A DNA stretch of 6,128 nt from Candidatus Eiseniibacteriota bacterium (GTDB lineage: Bacteria > Eisenbacteria > RBG-16-71-46 > JABDJR01), in contig JABDJR010000505.1 in NCBI GenBank assembly GCA_013003415.1, positions 1-6,128 of the forward strand, in the 5' to 3' direction. Position 1 is the first letter of the stretch. Every line of letters begins with the position of its first letter. Positions 5,316 to 6,128 of this stretch are shown here, in pieces. A program made the position numbers and the translations under genes. The notes below the pieces were generated by a model. It did no database searches. It had not been told where the DNA came from and saw only the letters and a program-made list of their open reading frames with translations.

Positions 5316-6128
5316 ATGCAGAGGGAAGACTCGGAAATATCTCCTAAAAAACACAGAGTTGGGCCACGTCCTGACCGCCTAATTGGGCGCTATATCGGCT
5401 CCGAACCCGGGCCTACGGTGATTGCGGTGGGTGGTATCCATGGCAACGAACCGGCCGGAGTATTAGCCGCAGAGCGTGTTCTTCAGGCCCTAGAGGCTCG
5501 GCAAACCGAGGCTCACGGTACCTTCATAGCCTTTCGGGGGAATACCCGGGCTCTGGCCCAGCAAATCCGTTACCTAGAAGACGACCTCAACCGCATGTGG
5601 TCTGCCGAACGGGTCCAGGCTCTGCAAACCGCTCGGGACCCGGAGTCGGCCAGCCCTGAATCCCAAGAACTGCTCGAGTTGCTCTCTAGCCTGAACGAAG
5701 CCATTGGGGCTTCCGACGGCCCGGTTTATCTCCTAGATCTTCACACCACTTCGGCCGACGGAGCGCCCTTTGCCACCATTGGCGACACGCTTCGTAACCG
5801 CAAGTTTGCTCGCTCCTTTCCCCTGCCCGTCATTTTGGGACTCGAGGAACAAATCGATGGGCCCATGCTTGAGTACATGAATGATCGCGGGGTGATCACC
5901 ATGGGGGTCGAAGGTGGACAGCACGACTCTCCGAAGTCCATTGATACTCATGAAGCAGTTTTGTGGAATGCCTTGGTTCGAGCGGGGGTGATTGCACGCG
6001 AAGAGATTCCCAACTTCCAATACCATCGCGATCATCTGAGAAGCTCATCGAACGGTGCTCCCGGTCTCATGGCTATCCGCTACCGTCATGACATCAAATC
6101 CAAAGACAAGTTTGTCATGGATCCCGGG
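5316..6128 (+). CDS. Succinylglutamate desuccinylase/aspartoacylase-family zinc hydrolase, 3' end cut by the window edge
   Basis: 271 codons are open to the right edge. Zinc ligands are visible in GGIHGNEPAG (39-48; His42, Glu45) and LDLHTTSADG (140-149; His143). The substrate-binding block FRGNTRALAQQIRYLEDDLNR (73-93) supplies N76, R85, D90, N92 and R93, matching human aspartoacylase N54, R63, D68, N70 and R71 in order and spacing. Glu199 in GVEGGQHD (197-204) matches the catalytic Glu178. Family members (M14-like fold) hydrolyse N-acyl amino acids such as N-succinylglutamate or N-acetylaspartate; the acyl group here cannot be told. All core residues are present, so it should be active. The C-terminal part, probably 50-80 residues, is outside the window. 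An in-frame TAG directly precedes the ATG, so no longer start is possible, and no SD is present. The neighbours do not suggest an arginine-succinyl (ast) pathway. Confidence 0.9.
   Translation, partial: MQREDSEISPKKHRVGPRPDRLIGRYIGSEPGPTVIAVGGIHGNEPAGVLAAERVLQALEARQTEAHGTFIAFRGNTRALAQQIRYLEDDLNRMWSAERVQALQTARDPESASPESQELLELLSSLNEAIGASDGPVYLLDLHTTSADGAPFATIGDTLRNRKFARSFPLPVILGLEEQIDGPMLEYMNDRGVITMGVEGGQHDSPKSIDTHEAVLWNALVRAGVIAREEIPNFQYHRDHLRSSSNGAPGLMAIRYRHDIKSKDKFVMDPG

Noticed and set aside
5733..6035. Minus-strand frames opposite the hydrolase
   Set aside because: They lie opposite the HTTS and VEGGQ active-site blocks of the aspartoacylase-family gene; no family resemblance of their own.
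1..6128. Mobile element, CRISPR, tRNA or defence-system signature
   Set aside because: No transposase or integrase motifs, no spaced direct repeats, no cloverleaf, and all genes look like ordinary chromosomal functions.

Overview
The window looks like ordinary chromosome from a Gram-negative bacterium of moderate GC content. The evidence is a lipoprotein signal ending in LSAC-G with no Asp at +2 (outer-membrane type), a second exported protein, strong Shine-Dalgarno (SD) sites, sigma70-like promoters and an intrinsic terminator. A phylum cannot be fixed from the sequence. A marine or environmental proteobacterium or related lineage is plausible. No tRNA, rRNA, CRISPR array, insertion sequence or phage gene was seen.

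Layout, left to right. (1) Positions 1-351, minus strand: the first 117 codons of a DinB-superfamily protein that starts at TTG behind a perfect SD and runs off the left edge. (2) Positions 352-457: a divergent promoter region built around the palindromic -10 element ATTATAAT. (3) Positions 458-2368, plus: a 636-residue fusion of a glutamate-cysteine-ligase-like (GCS2-type) carboxylate-amine ligase domain with two C-terminal CBS domains. (4) Positions 2429-3067, plus: a small exported DOMON-type protein, probably co-transcribed with the ligase; the 60-base gap between them can fold so as to mask the downstream SD. (5) Positions 3097-3137: a strong hairpin terminator, probably used from both sides. 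(6) Positions 3160-5187, minus: a 675-residue lipoprotein made of six DUF4397-like modules, arranged as three alternating A-B pairs. (7) Positions 5316-6128, plus: a succinylglutamate desuccinylase/aspartoacylase-family zinc hydrolase, cut by the right edge, whose promoter geometry predicts a leaderless mRNA.

How the genes may work together. The DinB protein and the ligase share one promoter region. DinB-fold proteins include thiol transferases (YfiT/BstA) and a domain of EgtB, while GCS-type ligases make gamma-glutamyl thiols or related amides, so a link through low-molecular-weight thiol chemistry is a reasonable but unproven idea. The two exported proteins (DOMON and DUF4397) converge on a common terminator. 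The hydrolase at the right edge has no evident tie to the others.

Most notable observations: the A-B super-repeat of the DUF4397 lipoprotein, with H-x8-D conserved in all six modules and a calcium-loop-like acidic motif found only in the B modules; the CBS fusion to the ligase, next to DinB; the possible SD-masking switch between the ligase and DOMON genes; and the leaderless promoter of the hydrolase. None amounts to a clearly new defence or mobile system.
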